This document shows positions 1-7,891 of a DNA stretch of 21,172 bases, in pieces. The translations under genes were made by a program, and so were the position numbers. This DNA is from Chryseobacterium sp. UBA6632 (GTDB lineage: Bacteria; Bacteroidota; Bacteroidia; Flavobacteriales; Weeksellaceae). The notes under the pieces are model-generated. The model was not told the origin of the DNA, ran no database searches, and was given only the letters and a program-made list of their open reading frames with translations. The number at the start of each line of letters is the position of its first letter. The stretch's first letter is position 1. The stretch is taken from contig DKLU01000449.1 of the NCBI GenBank assembly GCA_002455915.1, forward strand, positions 1 through 21,172, written 5' to 3'.

Positions 1-110
1 CGGATTGTAATTTTCGATATTGAATGTTCATTTTTTATGAGAATAAATCGGTGTTGATTTATAATTTTATTTACTGTAAATTAAAACTATAGATGCAATA
101 ATAAGGAAAT

Positions 111-143
111 TTTGATTTGTTCTTTTCTGAATCCTTACATTTG
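111..143 (+). promoter_or_regulatory. Promoter of the M16 protease gene (Bacteroidota type)
   Basis: A TTTG at 111-114 and TACATTTG at 136-143 are separated by 21 bases. This fits the Bacteroidota primary sigma factor pattern (TTTG, about 19-21 bases, TAnnTTTG). Transcription would start near 150, about 15 bases before the ATG at 165. The rest of the first 110 bases is AT-rich with no gene visible. Confidence 0.6.
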
Positions 144-164
144 TATACATTCTGAATTGTAAGA

Positions 165-3050
165 ATGAAAATGAGTTTATTTATGACGGATAAAAGATAC
201 GACGAAACACTTCATACAGATAAAAATAATTACGAATATATCACCATTTCCAACGACGAAAACAAGGTAAGAATTTATACTTTAAAGAACGGTTTAAAGG
301 TTTTTCTTGCGCAGAATTTCGATGCTCCGAGAATTCAGACCTATATTCCTGTGAGAACGGGAAGTAATAATGATCCGTCTGATAATACGGGTTTAGCACA
401 TTATCTTGAGCATATGATGTTTAAAGGTACCTCAAAAATGGGAACTCAGAACTGGGAAAAGGAAAGTGAATTATTAAACCAGATTTCTGATCTGTATGAG
501 GCTCATAAAGCCGAACAGGATACTGAGAAAAAGAAAGAAATCTACAAAAAAATAGATGAAGTTTCTCAGGAAGCGAGCCAATTCGCGATTGCTAACGAAT
601 ATGATAAAGCGATTTCGTCATTGGGAGCAACGGGAACAAACGCTCATACCTGGTTTGATGAGACGGTTTACAAAAATAATGTTCCAAACAATGAGCTTGA
701 AAAATGGCTGAAAGTTGAAAAAGAACGTTTTTCTGAATTGACTTTGAGACTTTTTCATACCGAGTTGGAATCGGTTTATGAAGAGTTCAACCGAGCACAG
801 GATAATGATACGCGATTGGTGAATTATGAGTTGATGGATGCGCTTTTTCCAACACATCCCAACGGTCAGCAAACGACTTTAGGAAAAGCTGAACATTTGA
901 GAAACCCTTCTATGAAGGCGATTCATAAGTATTTTGATGAATATTATGTTCCTAATAATTATGCAATGGTTTTGGTGGGTGATTTGGAATTTGACGAAAC
1001 TATTCAGTTGGTCGATCAGTATTTTGGAGCGATTCCTTACAGAGAGTTACCTGCAAAAACTGCTGTTGTTGAGAAACCGATGACGGAAATTGTAGAAAGA
1101 ACAGTTAAAAGTCCGACTACGGCGAGGATTCAGCTGGCTTGGAGAACCGACAGTTATGGAACGAAAGAAGCGATGCTGGCGGATATTGTGGTGAATATTT
1201 TAAGCAATAGAGGAGAAGCGGGATTGATGGATTTAAATATCAATCAGACTCAGAAATTACTTTGGGGGCAGGCTTTTTCAGTAGGCTTAAAGCAATACGG
1301 ATATTTTTCACTTTTTGCTGTTCCGAAGGAAACTCAGACTTTGGATGAAGCTAAAGATTTGGTGTTGGAACAAATCGAATTAGTGAAAAAAGGAGAGTTC
1401 CCAGACTGGATGCTCCCTGCGATCATCAATGATTTCAAATTACAACGTATGAAAGCATTGGAAACGGCAGATGGGTTGGCGACTAACCTTTACGACACCT
1501 ATATTAAAGGCAGAACTTGGCAGCAGGAACTGAATGAAATGGATGAATATTCACAGTTCACCAAACAGGATGTGGTAGATTTTGCCAACGAGTTTTTTAA
1601 AGATAATTATGCCATCGTTTATAAAGAGAAAGGTATTAATGATAAATTATTAAGGGTTGATAATCCGGGAATTACGCCAATTAAGATTAATCGTGAGGCG
1701 CAATCTGAATTTTTAAAAGAGATTTTAGACGAAAAAACAGAAGATATTCAGCCTGAATTTATCGATTATGATAAAGAAATTCAGAGTGATTTCATTAAAG
1801 ATAAAAAAGTAAGTTTCGTTAAAAATAAATATAATGATATTGCTCAGGTGTATTTTATTTTCCCTTTTGGGACAGATCACGACAGAGATTTAGGAATTTC
1901 TACTCAGATTTTGGAATACTTGGGAACGAGCCAATTTTCGCCTGAAGATCTGAAAAAAGAATTCTTTAAAATCGGAGTAAACAATGCCTTTAAAATAAAC
2001 AATGACCAAATCATTATTTCGTTGAGTGGTCTGGAAGAAAATATTGAAAAAGGAATTGAGCTTCTTCAGCATTGGATGCACGATGTAAAGCCGGATCAGG
2101 AAGTTTATCAGCAGTTTGTAGAAACGGTTCTTGAAAATCGTGCGGCGATGCGAAAAGATAAAAACAGCATTATGAAAGCGCTGGTAAATTATACAAAACT
2201 AGGTTCTGATTCGCGTTACAGAGATATCATTTCAAAAGAAGATCTTGAAAATTCGAATGTTGAGGTTTTTACAGACAGAATGAAAAAGCTGTTCAGTTTT
2301 CCTTATCAGGTCTTTTTCTATGGTAGAAATTTTGAAAATTTTAAATCATATATCGGTAATTCAATTGAAAATGAAAGTCTTCAGATTCCTGAACCAAAAA
2401 TATATCCGGAGCCTGAAACCACTGGAAATGTATATTTTACCGACTACGATATGGTGCAAATGGAGATGAGTAAAGTAGGAAGAGGACATTTTGTAAATAC
2501 CGGAAATTTTGGAAAAATCAATGTTTTTAATGAATATTTCGGAAGAGGTTTGTCTTCCATTGTTTTCCAGGAAATTCGTGAGAGTAAGAGTTTGGCATAT
2601 TCTGCATACGTTTCTTACGCGGCTAATTCAGAATTGGGGCATCCTGATTATATTACGACATACATCGGAACCCAGCCTGATAAGTTACAAATTGCCGTGG
2701 ATACGATGGATGATCTGATGAATGAACTTCCGGAGGTTACCAATCAGTTTGAAAATGCTAAAAATGCGGCATTAAAACAGATTGCTTCAACAAGAATTAC
2801 GAGAACGAATATTTTCTTCAATACTTTAAAGTTGAAAAAATTAAACATTTCTCACGATTTTAGGAAAGATATTTATCAACAGATTGAACAGCTGAAATTT
2901 GAAGATGTTAAGGAGTTTTATCAGACAGAAGTTAAGCCGATTCACTTTAATACCGCGATTATCGGTAAAAAAGAAAATCTGAATATGGAGGCGGTAAACC
3001 AAATGGGAACCTTCACCGAAGTAAGTATAAAAGATATTTTTGGACATTAA
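165..3050 (+). CDS. M16 family zinc metalloprotease (insulinase/pitrilysin-like, two-domain)
   Basis: A 961-residue zinc endopeptidase carrying both M16 halves on one chain. The N-terminal half has the inverted zinc motif HYLEH (H79, E82, H83); the third ligand is probably E207, in a VYEEF context like the pitrilysin glutamate. Residues about 95-150 form a charged helical insert before the GTNAHTWFDETVY segment (156-169). The C-terminal half has no HxxEH, as usual for the non-catalytic half, but keeps the Arg-Tyr pair seven residues apart (R805, Y812) that assists catalysis in insulin-degrading enzyme. No signal peptide is visible, so a cytoplasmic role in degrading oligopeptides is inferred; many Bacteroidota relatives are exported. 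ATGs at 171 and 183 are also possible starts; 165 was kept because the promoter lies just upstream. It stands alone, convergent with the next gene. Confidence 0.92.
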   Translation: MKMSLFMTDKRYDETLHTDKNNYEYITISNDENKVRIYTLKNGLKVFLAQNFDAPRIQTYIPVRTGSNNDPSDNTGLAHYLEHMMFKGTSKMGTQNWEKESELLNQISDLYEAHKAEQDTEKKKEIYKKIDEVSQEASQFAIANEYDKAISSLGATGTNAHTWFDETVYKNNVPNNELEKWLKVEKERFSELTLRLFHTELESVYEEFNRAQDNDTRLVNYELMDALFPTHPNGQQTTLGKAEHLRNPSMKAIHKYFDEYYVPNNYAMVLVGDLEFDETIQLVDQYFGAIPYRELPAKTAVVEKPMTEIVERTVKSPTTARIQLAWRTDSYGTKEAMLADIVVNILSNRGEAGLMDLNINQTQKLLWGQAFSVGLKQYGYFSLFAVPKETQTLDEAKDLVLEQIELVKKGEFPDWMLPAIINDFKLQRMKALETADGLATNLYDTYIKGRTWQQELNEMDEYSQFTKQDVVDFANEFFKDNYAIVYKEKGINDKLLRVDNPGITPIKINREAQSEFLKEILDEKTEDIQPEFIDYDKEIQSDFIKDKKVSFVKNKYNDIAQVYFIFPFGTDHDRDLGISTQILEYLGTSQFSPEDLKKEFFKIGVNNAFKINNDQIIISLSGLEENIEKGIELLQHWMHDVKPDQEVYQQFVETVLENRAAMRKDKNSIMKALVNYTKLGSDSRYRDIISKEDLENSNVEVFTDRMKKLFSFPYQVFFYGRNFENFKSYIGNSIENESLQIPEPKIYPEPETTGNVYFTDYDMVQMEMSKVGRGHFVNTGNFGKINVFNEYFGRGLSSIVFQEIRESKSLAYSAYVSYAANSELGHPDYITTYIGTQPDKLQIAVDTMDDLMNELPEVTNQFENAKNAALKQIASTRITRTNIFFNTLKLKKLNISHDFRKDIYQQIEQLKFEDVKEFYQTEVKPIHFNTAIIGKKENLNMEAVNQMGTFTEVSIKDIFGH

Positions 3051-3089
3051 AAAAAATAGCTGTTTCAATGGAAATAGCCTATTTTTTTT
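3051..3089. terminator. Bidirectional rho-independent terminator
   Basis: An A-rich left arm ending in AATAG pairs with CTATT followed by a T run. The inner arms CTGTTTC (3060-3066) and GAAATAG (3071-3077) close on an AATG loop. A tracts on one side and T tracts on the other let the hairpin stop both the protease transcript (+) and the amidotransferase transcript (-), which converge here with 52 bases between stop codons. Confidence 0.85.
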
Positions 3090-3102
3090 CGACAATTTTA
3101 TT

Positions 3103-3828
3103 TTAATGATGAGTTGTTTGATAAGCTTCAACCAGCTTATCCAGAAAGGTATACAGCTTTTCATTCATTTCTTTAAAATCAAAACTTTTGATTTGATCAG
3201 GCATTTGAACGAATTGATGTTCCGTATTGTTTATTAAAAATTCACGATCTGTTTCTATCATTAAATCAATAATTTCAGGAGTGAATTCCATATGACACTG
3301 AAATCCGTAGACAAGCTCAGAATATTTAACAATCTGTCTCGGGCAGCCCTTACTTGTCGCCAGAATTTGAGCATTTTTGTTAAGTCCCGGCATATCATTA
3401 TGCCAATGTCCGACGGAAATTATTTCACCAAAATGATTGATTTTATCATCTTTTACACGGTTTTCCGTTAATTGAATAGGAAATACACCGATTTCTTTTT
3501 CCGGACTGTTTCTAAATGTTGCCCCAAAAGATTCTCCGATCAGTTGCGCACCAAGACAAGCTCCTACAACGGCTTTTCCTGAATTTACTGCTTTTTGTAT
3601 CAATGTAATTTCTGCCTGAGCATCAAAATGAGGACATTCTTTTTTTGTGGTGGAAGGATCCTGAGGCCCGCCTAAAATAATCAAAACATCAATAGAATCA
3701 ACGCTTTCAGGCAAAGGATTATTTTCATACACTTTTGAAAAGGTGGAAGTATAATTTCTTTCATTTGCCCAATTCAGATAAGCGCCCGGAGCTTCGAAGT
3801 TTTCATGTTGTATAAAATGGATATTCAT
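3103..3828 (-). CDS. Class I glutamine amidotransferase-like protein (GMP-synthase GATase type)
   Basis: A 241-residue stand-alone GATase1-fold protein. The nucleophile elbow VVGACLGAQL puts the cysteine at C91, and GFQCHMEFTPE supplies H179 and E181, so the Cys-His-Glu triad is complete. LGGPQDP (52-58) is the usual oxyanion-side glycine motif. The family cleaves glutamine amides or gamma-glutamyl compounds; the acceptor or substrate here is unknown. No synthetase partner domain is fused. The gene lies 57 bases downstream of the DHDPS-family gene on the same strand with no obvious terminator between them, so it may be the third gene of the cupin operon. A TTAATTTG element within the gap could also give it its own promoter. 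No signal peptide, so cytoplasmic. Confidence 0.85.
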   Translation of the reverse strand: MNIHFIQHENFEAPGAYLNWANERNYTSTFSKVYENNPLPESVDSIDVLIILGGPQDPSTTKKECPHFDAQAEITLIQKAVNSGKAVVGACLGAQLIGESFGATFRNSPEKEIGVFPIQLTENRVKDDKINHFGEIISVGHWHNDMPGLNKNAQILATSKGCPRQIVKYSELVYGFQCHMEFTPEIIDLMIETDREFLINNTEHQFVQMPDQIKSFDFKEMNEKLYTFLDKLVEAYQTTHH

Positions 3829-3885
3829 TTTAAGAATTTGAGTTGATAAATTAATCTAAATTTTTAACAAATTAATGAAAATTTT

Positions 3886-4785
3886 TTACGCTGATAAAGT
3901 TGAGCTTTTTACCTTCGATAATATGAGTTCCAGCTCTGAAATTTCCTTTTCTGTTAAAGGTTGTAAAGGTGATCTTAATTTTCCTCCATTTTCCCCTAAA
4001 ATATTTAAACCTGCTTTAACGGCTCTCGGCAAACCTTTTTTAACAATATATTTCAACAGTTCAAATTGTTCGTAAAAGATTTTCTGTGCTTTTTCCAAGT
4101 CATTACTTTGAACAGCGTCGTATAAGGCAATATTCAATTCAGGGATAAGATTGGGTGCAGCCGTGCACCAACCTGTTGCTCCTGCAGAAAAAGCAGCCAG
4201 TGCCAAAGGATTTGAACCATTGTAAAAAGCCACCTCTTCCCCCAGTTCTTTCTTCAGGTAATGCATTCTCTGAATGTCTCCCGTACTTTCTTTAATCATC
4301 GTCACATTTGGAATTTGAATAAGTTTTTTTAGTAAAGACGGCGACATATCCACACCTCCGGTTGCCGGATTATTGTAAGCCATAATCGGGATCGATATTT
4401 GGGAAGCTACCGTATCATAATGCTTGATGATTTCGTCATCGGTTAGTTTCCAATAGCTCATCGGAATGATCATTACGGCTGTAGCGCCTGCTTTTTCAGC
4501 AAATTTAGCATGATAAACCGTTTTCTCGGTCGTCAGATTAGAAACTCCAATCAACGTTGGAATTCTTCCGTTGACCTGTTGAATGGTAGCCTCTGTGATG
4601 GCTTCTTTTTCTTCATCACTCAGATAAGGTAAAACTCCGGTGCTTCCTAGTGGGGCAATGGCATGAGAACCAGAACTGATCAAACGTTCCGTTAATTTTT
4701 TAAATAAAGGAATGTCTACTTTTTCCGCTTCGTCAAAAGGCGTGATAGGATAGGAGATTACTCCTTTTAATGGTATATTTTTCAT
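3886..4785 (-). CDS. Dihydrodipicolinate synthase / N-acetylneuraminate lyase family protein
   Basis: A 299-residue (beta/alpha)8 Schiff-base aldolase/lyase. The catalytic lysine is K165 (MIKESTGD), the proton-relay tyrosine is Y137 (AYNNPATGG) and the carboxylate-binding loop is GSTG with S48 and T49. In E. coli DapA an arginine sits five residues after the tyrosine; here that place is T142, so binding of the DapA dicarboxylate is unlikely. The Asp-Glu residues that NanA uses for sialic acid are also absent: the equivalent stretch reads YNGSNPLALAAFSAGATGW. It therefore belongs to the large set of family members acting on other 2-keto acids or deaminating cyclic imines, and the exact reaction cannot be named. 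It follows the cupin gene by 23 bases, so the two are almost certainly one transcript. Confidence 0.85.
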   Translation of the reverse strand: MKNIPLKGVISYPITPFDEAEKVDIPLFKKLTERLISSGSHAIAPLGSTGVLPYLSDEEKEAITEATIQQVNGRIPTLIGVSNLTTEKTVYHAKFAEKAGATAVMIIPMSYWKLTDDEIIKHYDTVASQISIPIMAYNNPATGGVDMSPSLLKKLIQIPNVTMIKESTGDIQRMHYLKKELGEEVAFYNGSNPLALAAFSAGATGWCTAAPNLIPELNIALYDAVQSNDLEKAQKIFYEQFELLKYIVKKGLPRAVKAGLNILGENGGKLRSPLQPLTEKEISELELILSKVKSSTLSA

Positions 4786-4808
4786 TTTTTTCTCAGTTTA
4801 AATTAAAA

Positions 4809-5294
4809 TTATAAATCTCTGCCTTCTTCTTCTCTTAGAGCAACACCCAAATTTTGTAACTGTGGTGCATTTTCGCAAGCGATGTATTTGGCAGATTCGG
4901 TATCGCTTGTATTTTGATGTCTGTGCCACGCCCAAGACGGGATGTATACAGCATCTCCCGCTTCCCATTCTATGCGCTCGTCCTCAACTTCCGTCCAGCC
5001 TTTACCTTCGATCACGTATAGAACGGTTTCATAAGTGTGTCTGTGACGGTTCGTTCTCTGTCCAGGTAATAATCCTCCGATGGTCATGCTTACATTTTTA
5101 CTCGGAAGATCTATAAAGAATACGGGATGTTTTCTTTCTGTTGAAAACTGGTTGTGTTCACCTGTATTTTCTACATTTTTATGAATTAAATGCGAAGATT
5201 TTTTGTATTCTGGTCTCGCAAAAGTCTGATGAAAATCTTTTGAACTAAATTGTTTTTTGTCAGTACCTTGTGTACCGTTTTCTGTGTTTGACAT
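4809..5294 (-). CDS. Cupin-domain protein
   Basis: A 161-residue protein with one cupin barrel after a polar, probably flexible N-terminus (about 1-55). Motif 1 runs from G78 through H84, H86 and E89 to G96 (RHRHTYETVLYVIEG). Motif 2 is GDAVYIPSWAWHRHQN with H124 and N128. The HxH...E...H set should bind a metal ion. The RHRHTYE stretch resembles the gentisate-dioxygenase branch, but a single short cupin could equally be an isomerase, a dioxygenase or a small-molecule sensor. It is the first gene of the minus-strand cluster and starts 100 bases from the divergent MocR gene, so it is probably under that regulator's control. No signal peptide. Confidence 0.85.
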   Translation of the reverse strand: MSNTENGTQGTDKKQFSSKDFHQTFARPEYKKSSHLIHKNVENTGEHNQFSTERKHPVFFIDLPSKNVSMTIGGLLPGQRTNRHRHTYETVLYVIEGKGWTEVEDERIEWEAGDAVYIPSWAWHRHQNTSDTESAKYIACENAPQLQNLGVALREEEGRDL

Positions 5295-5311
5295 GTTGTT
5301 AAATATTTATG

Positions 5312-5369
5312 AGTTACTGCATTATTGCATGACAAAATTAGAGTAACTTTGGACTGTTTATATATTGCA
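5312..5369. promoter_or_regulatory. Divergent cupin/MocR promoter region with candidate operator
   Basis: The 100-base gap holds TAATTTTG on the minus strand (5333-5340) for the cupin operon and TAACTTTG on the plus strand (5344-5351) for the regulator, only three bases apart. TTG at 5325-5327 is a short-spaced upstream element for the regulator. AGTTACT (5312-5318) and AGTAACT (5342-5348) are exact reverse complements. Between them lies the near-palindrome TGCATTATTGCA (5318-5329). TATTGCA occurs twice in the same orientation, at 5323-5329 and 5363-5369, 40 bases apart, close to four helical turns. Such repeats fit an operator for a dimeric MocR protein; binding is inferred. Confidence 0.55.
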
Positions 5370-5394
5370 GTTTTAATAAAAATAGGTAGTCCAG

Positions 5395-6810
5395 ATGTTA
5401 AGACCTTGGAAAGTGGAAATTCAGATCAATTATAATTCAGAAAAAGCAGTTTATTTACAAATTGCAGATGCTTTGATTGATGATATTCAATCCGGTAGAT
5501 TGAAAAAAGGAACAGCCTTGCCTGGAAGTCGGAAACTGGCTGAAGATTTAAAAGTGAACCGAAATACGATTGTTGAAGCTTTGAATGTGTTACTGAATGA
5601 AGGCTGGCTGGTGTCTTTAGAAAGAAAAGGAACTTTTGTTGCTGAAAATTTACCAACGATAAAAGGAACTGTTTCTCATCAAAAAAAGAATAATGACCAG
5701 CCACAAAAACAGCTTTTCAGAATTAATTTTGACGACGGATATCCCGATAGTGCCATTGCGCCGGTTACTGAATTGGCGAGGGCTTACCGACAAATTTTTA
5801 ACAGAAAGGCAAAGTGGCAATTGATGGGCTATACCAGTGAATATGGCGATTTGGAATTTCGAAAAGCAATCGTCCAAATGCTGAATCATCACCGAGGGCT
5901 TTATACTGATGAAAATTCTATGTGCATTACCCGCGGAAGCCAGATGGGGATGTATCTTACTGCTCAGTCTCTGATTAAAAAAAATGATGTTGTATTGGTT
6001 GAAAACCCGGGGTATTGTCCGGCTTGGAAGGCTTTTGAAAAGGCTGGAGCGACTCTTTTGCCGGTGCGTGTTGATGGGGATGGATTGATGATCGAAGATG
6101 TTATCCACTATTTGAAAATTCATAAAAATATCAAAGCGATTTACACCACACCACATCATCAATATCCAACCACGGTAACACTGAGTTTGCCACGTCGTCT
6201 GGAACTGATAAAGCTTTCCAACGAATATGGATTTATGATTATTGAGGATGATTATGATAACGAATTCCACTTTGGATACCGTCCTGTATTGCCTTTAGCA
6301 AGTTTTACAGAGTTACAGAATTATGTCTATATCGGCACGATGAGTAAAGTGGTAGCTCCGGCGTTGAGAATTGGTTATCTGATCAGCAATAATCAGGGTT
6401 TTATTAAAAAAGTAGGTGATCTAAGAAAGATTATTGATGTGCAGGGCGATACGATTATGGAGCAGGCGGTTTTACAGCTTATTCAGGATGGAACGATTAA
6501 AAGGCATCTGAAAAAAGCCCTAAATTATTACAAATCTAAGCGGGATTTTACAGCGCAAAAACTCCATGAATTTTTAAAAGACAAAGCCGATTATTCAATA
6601 CCAGAAGGCGGAATGGCGTTCTGGATCGTTCCTAAAAATAAAACAGATTGGGATCATCTAGATCGCGAACTTCAGAAGAGAAGTATTAAAATTCTCAATC
6701 CCAACAGTTTTAGTTTTGATCATAAAATTAATGGTTTGCGCTTAAGTTATGGTTCACTTTCCAAAGAGAGTTTAGAGGAAGGAATTAAAGCATTATCAGA
6801 GTTATTGTAA
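5395..6810 (+). CDS. MocR/GabR-type transcriptional regulator (GntR wHTH fused to PLP aminotransferase fold)
   Basis: A 471-residue fusion. Residues about 15-85 form a GntR winged helix-turn-helix (LPGSRKLAEDLKVNRNTIVE, then a wing GWLVSLERKGTFV). After a linker, residues about 115-471 form a fold-type I aminotransferase domain with the PLP lysine K318 (YIGTMSK), D285 and Y287 in EDDYD, phosphate-binding R325 and a substrate-carboxylate arginine R449. All cofactor residues needed in GabR are present, so it probably binds PLP and an amino-compound effector rather than being a dead fold. MocR proteins usually control a divergent neighbour, here the cupin-lyase(-amidotransferase) genes, and often themselves. 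PdxR is an alternative assignment, but no pyridoxal-phosphate synthesis genes are adjacent. The stop codon is one base from the stop of the convergent acetyltransferase gene. Confidence 0.92.
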   Translation: MLRPWKVEIQINYNSEKAVYLQIADALIDDIQSGRLKKGTALPGSRKLAEDLKVNRNTIVEALNVLLNEGWLVSLERKGTFVAENLPTIKGTVSHQKKNNDQPQKQLFRINFDDGYPDSAIAPVTELARAYRQIFNRKAKWQLMGYTSEYGDLEFRKAIVQMLNHHRGLYTDENSMCITRGSQMGMYLTAQSLIKKNDVVLVENPGYCPAWKAFEKAGATLLPVRVDGDGLMIEDVIHYLKIHKNIKAIYTTPHHQYPTTVTLSLPRRLELIKLSNEYGFMIIEDDYDNEFHFGYRPVLPLASFTELQNYVYIGTMSKVVAPALRIGYLISNNQGFIKKVGDLRKIIDVQGDTIMEQAVLQLIQDGTIKRHLKKALNYYKSKRDFTAQKLHEFLKDKADYSIPEGGMAFWIVPKNKTDWDHLDRELQKRSIKILNPNSFSFDHKINGLRLSYGSLSKESLEEGIKALSELL

Positions 6811-6811
6811 A

Positions 6812-7891
6812 TTAGGTCATTGCACAATCGCCGTCGCCATCCTGAAAGTGAGGATTAAAATTTTCGGGAAGCTTTTGAATAAGCTCTTTATGGAACATAT
6901 ATCGTCTTTCGATAATTCGTTCGTGGATTTTTGGAAAATTTTTAACCAATTCAATTGTTTGGTTTAAATCATTTTGATAATTTGTTAAGGTAATGACTTT
7001 ATTTTTTACAATAAAATAGCTTAAAAAGTCAATAAATTTCTCCAAACCGGTTTTCGAAAATAAATAAGGAATTTTTAAATGCCCGTCTCTTAAAAGTAAA
7101 AGCGAACAGGTTATCAATTGATTATTGTTATCGTAAATTTTTATCCAGAAATATTTAAATTCTTTTGAATAGCTTGAAAATAAATATTTTTCATCCGTGA
7201 TATTACCTTCTAAAACCCAGGGATTTTCAATCAGCCAATTGATTTCAGAAGCATTTCGGTTGCTTTCAAATTGAGCTAGAAAAACAGAGCTTTCAGCATC
7301 TATTTTATTAATAACTTCAAATCTGAAATCAGGTTTTTTAATGAAACAGTTTTTTACGGAAATCAGTGAATTAGCAATCGAATCTCCAATTTTAAAGATA
7401 GGCTGTAAAAATTGAGTATTAGGTTTTTTAGCCGGAATAATATTCGCAAAATTTGTTTGAAAATAGTAACGTTTTCCATTTTTAGGTTGAATGTATTGAA
7501 ACAGCCCGATTTTATTGTACAAACTTTCTGCTTCTTTCGTAAATTCTGTGATAGCAATTTCTCCTTTATATTCTTCAAAAGCTCTGTTTAATAAACTTTG
7601 AGCAATTCTTTTTCCACGAAATTTATTACTGATAAATAAAGTGCTCAGCCATGCATAATTGAATTTTTTTCCTTCAATCATGAAATGATCAGGAAAACAT
7701 CCTAAATATCCTGCCAATTCATCGTCATCAAAAGCCAAAATTAGTAAGGTTTGATCTTCATCTGCTTTCGGATTTTCAATATGAGATTTTGCTCTGTGCT
7801 CAGTAATCGGAAGAAAATCATACTTCTTGAAATCGCCGCTGGAAATGAATTCTGCAAGCTGTTTTTTATGTAAGGTTTTAAGATGTATCAT
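6812..7891 (-). CDS. GNAT family N-acetyltransferase-like protein with long C-terminal half
   Basis: A 359-residue protein. Residues about 1-150 form a GNAT fold: motif A is LSTLFISNKFRGKRIAQSLL (82-101) with the acetyl-CoA loop R92-A97, and motif B is AESLYNKIGLFQY (121-133). Residues about 170-350 look like a second, degenerate acyltransferase-like domain without a clear CoA loop, followed by a distinctive tail, DGDGDCAMT. No signal peptide or membrane segment, so it would use cytoplasmic acetyl-CoA. Its ATG overlaps the stop of the upstream deacetylase gene (ATGA), so the two are co-translated. Acetylation of an amino sugar or glycan precursor is a reasonable guess from the partner; the substrate is not evident. 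Confidence 0.8.
   Translation of the reverse strand: MIHLKTLHKKQLAEFISSGDFKKYDFLPITEHRAKSHIENPKADEDQTLLILAFDDDELAGYLGCFPDHFMIEGKKFNYAWLSTLFISNKFRGKRIAQSLLNRAFEEYKGEIAITEFTKEAESLYNKIGLFQYIQPKNGKRYYFQTNFANIIPAKKPNTQFLQPIFKIGDSIANSLISVKNCFIKKPDFRFEVINKIDAESSVFLAQFESNRNASEINWLIENPWVLEGNITDEKYLFSSYSKEFKYFWIKIYDNNNQLITCSLLLLRDGHLKIPYLFSKTGLEKFIDFLSYFIVKNKVITLTNYQNDLNQTIELVKNFPKIHERIIERRYMFHKELIQKLPENFNPHFQDGDGDCAMT

Noticed and set aside
1900-2100. Second zinc site in the C-terminal half of the M16 protease
   Set aside because: No HxxEH motif is present there; the half is the usual non-catalytic one.
3886-4785. Annotation as dapA (lysine biosynthesis) or nanA
   Set aside because: The DapA arginine and the NanA sialic-acid contacts are both missing, and the neighbours are not lysine or sialic-acid genes.
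5650-6270. 206-codon open frame antisense to the MocR gene
   Set aside because: It lies wholly inside a well-supported gene, has no recognisable domain and shows no sensible start context. It is a shadow of the coding strand.
5395-6810. Annotation as a plain aminotransferase, or as PdxR
   Set aside because: An N-terminal GntR winged helix is clear, and no PLP-synthesis genes lie beside it.
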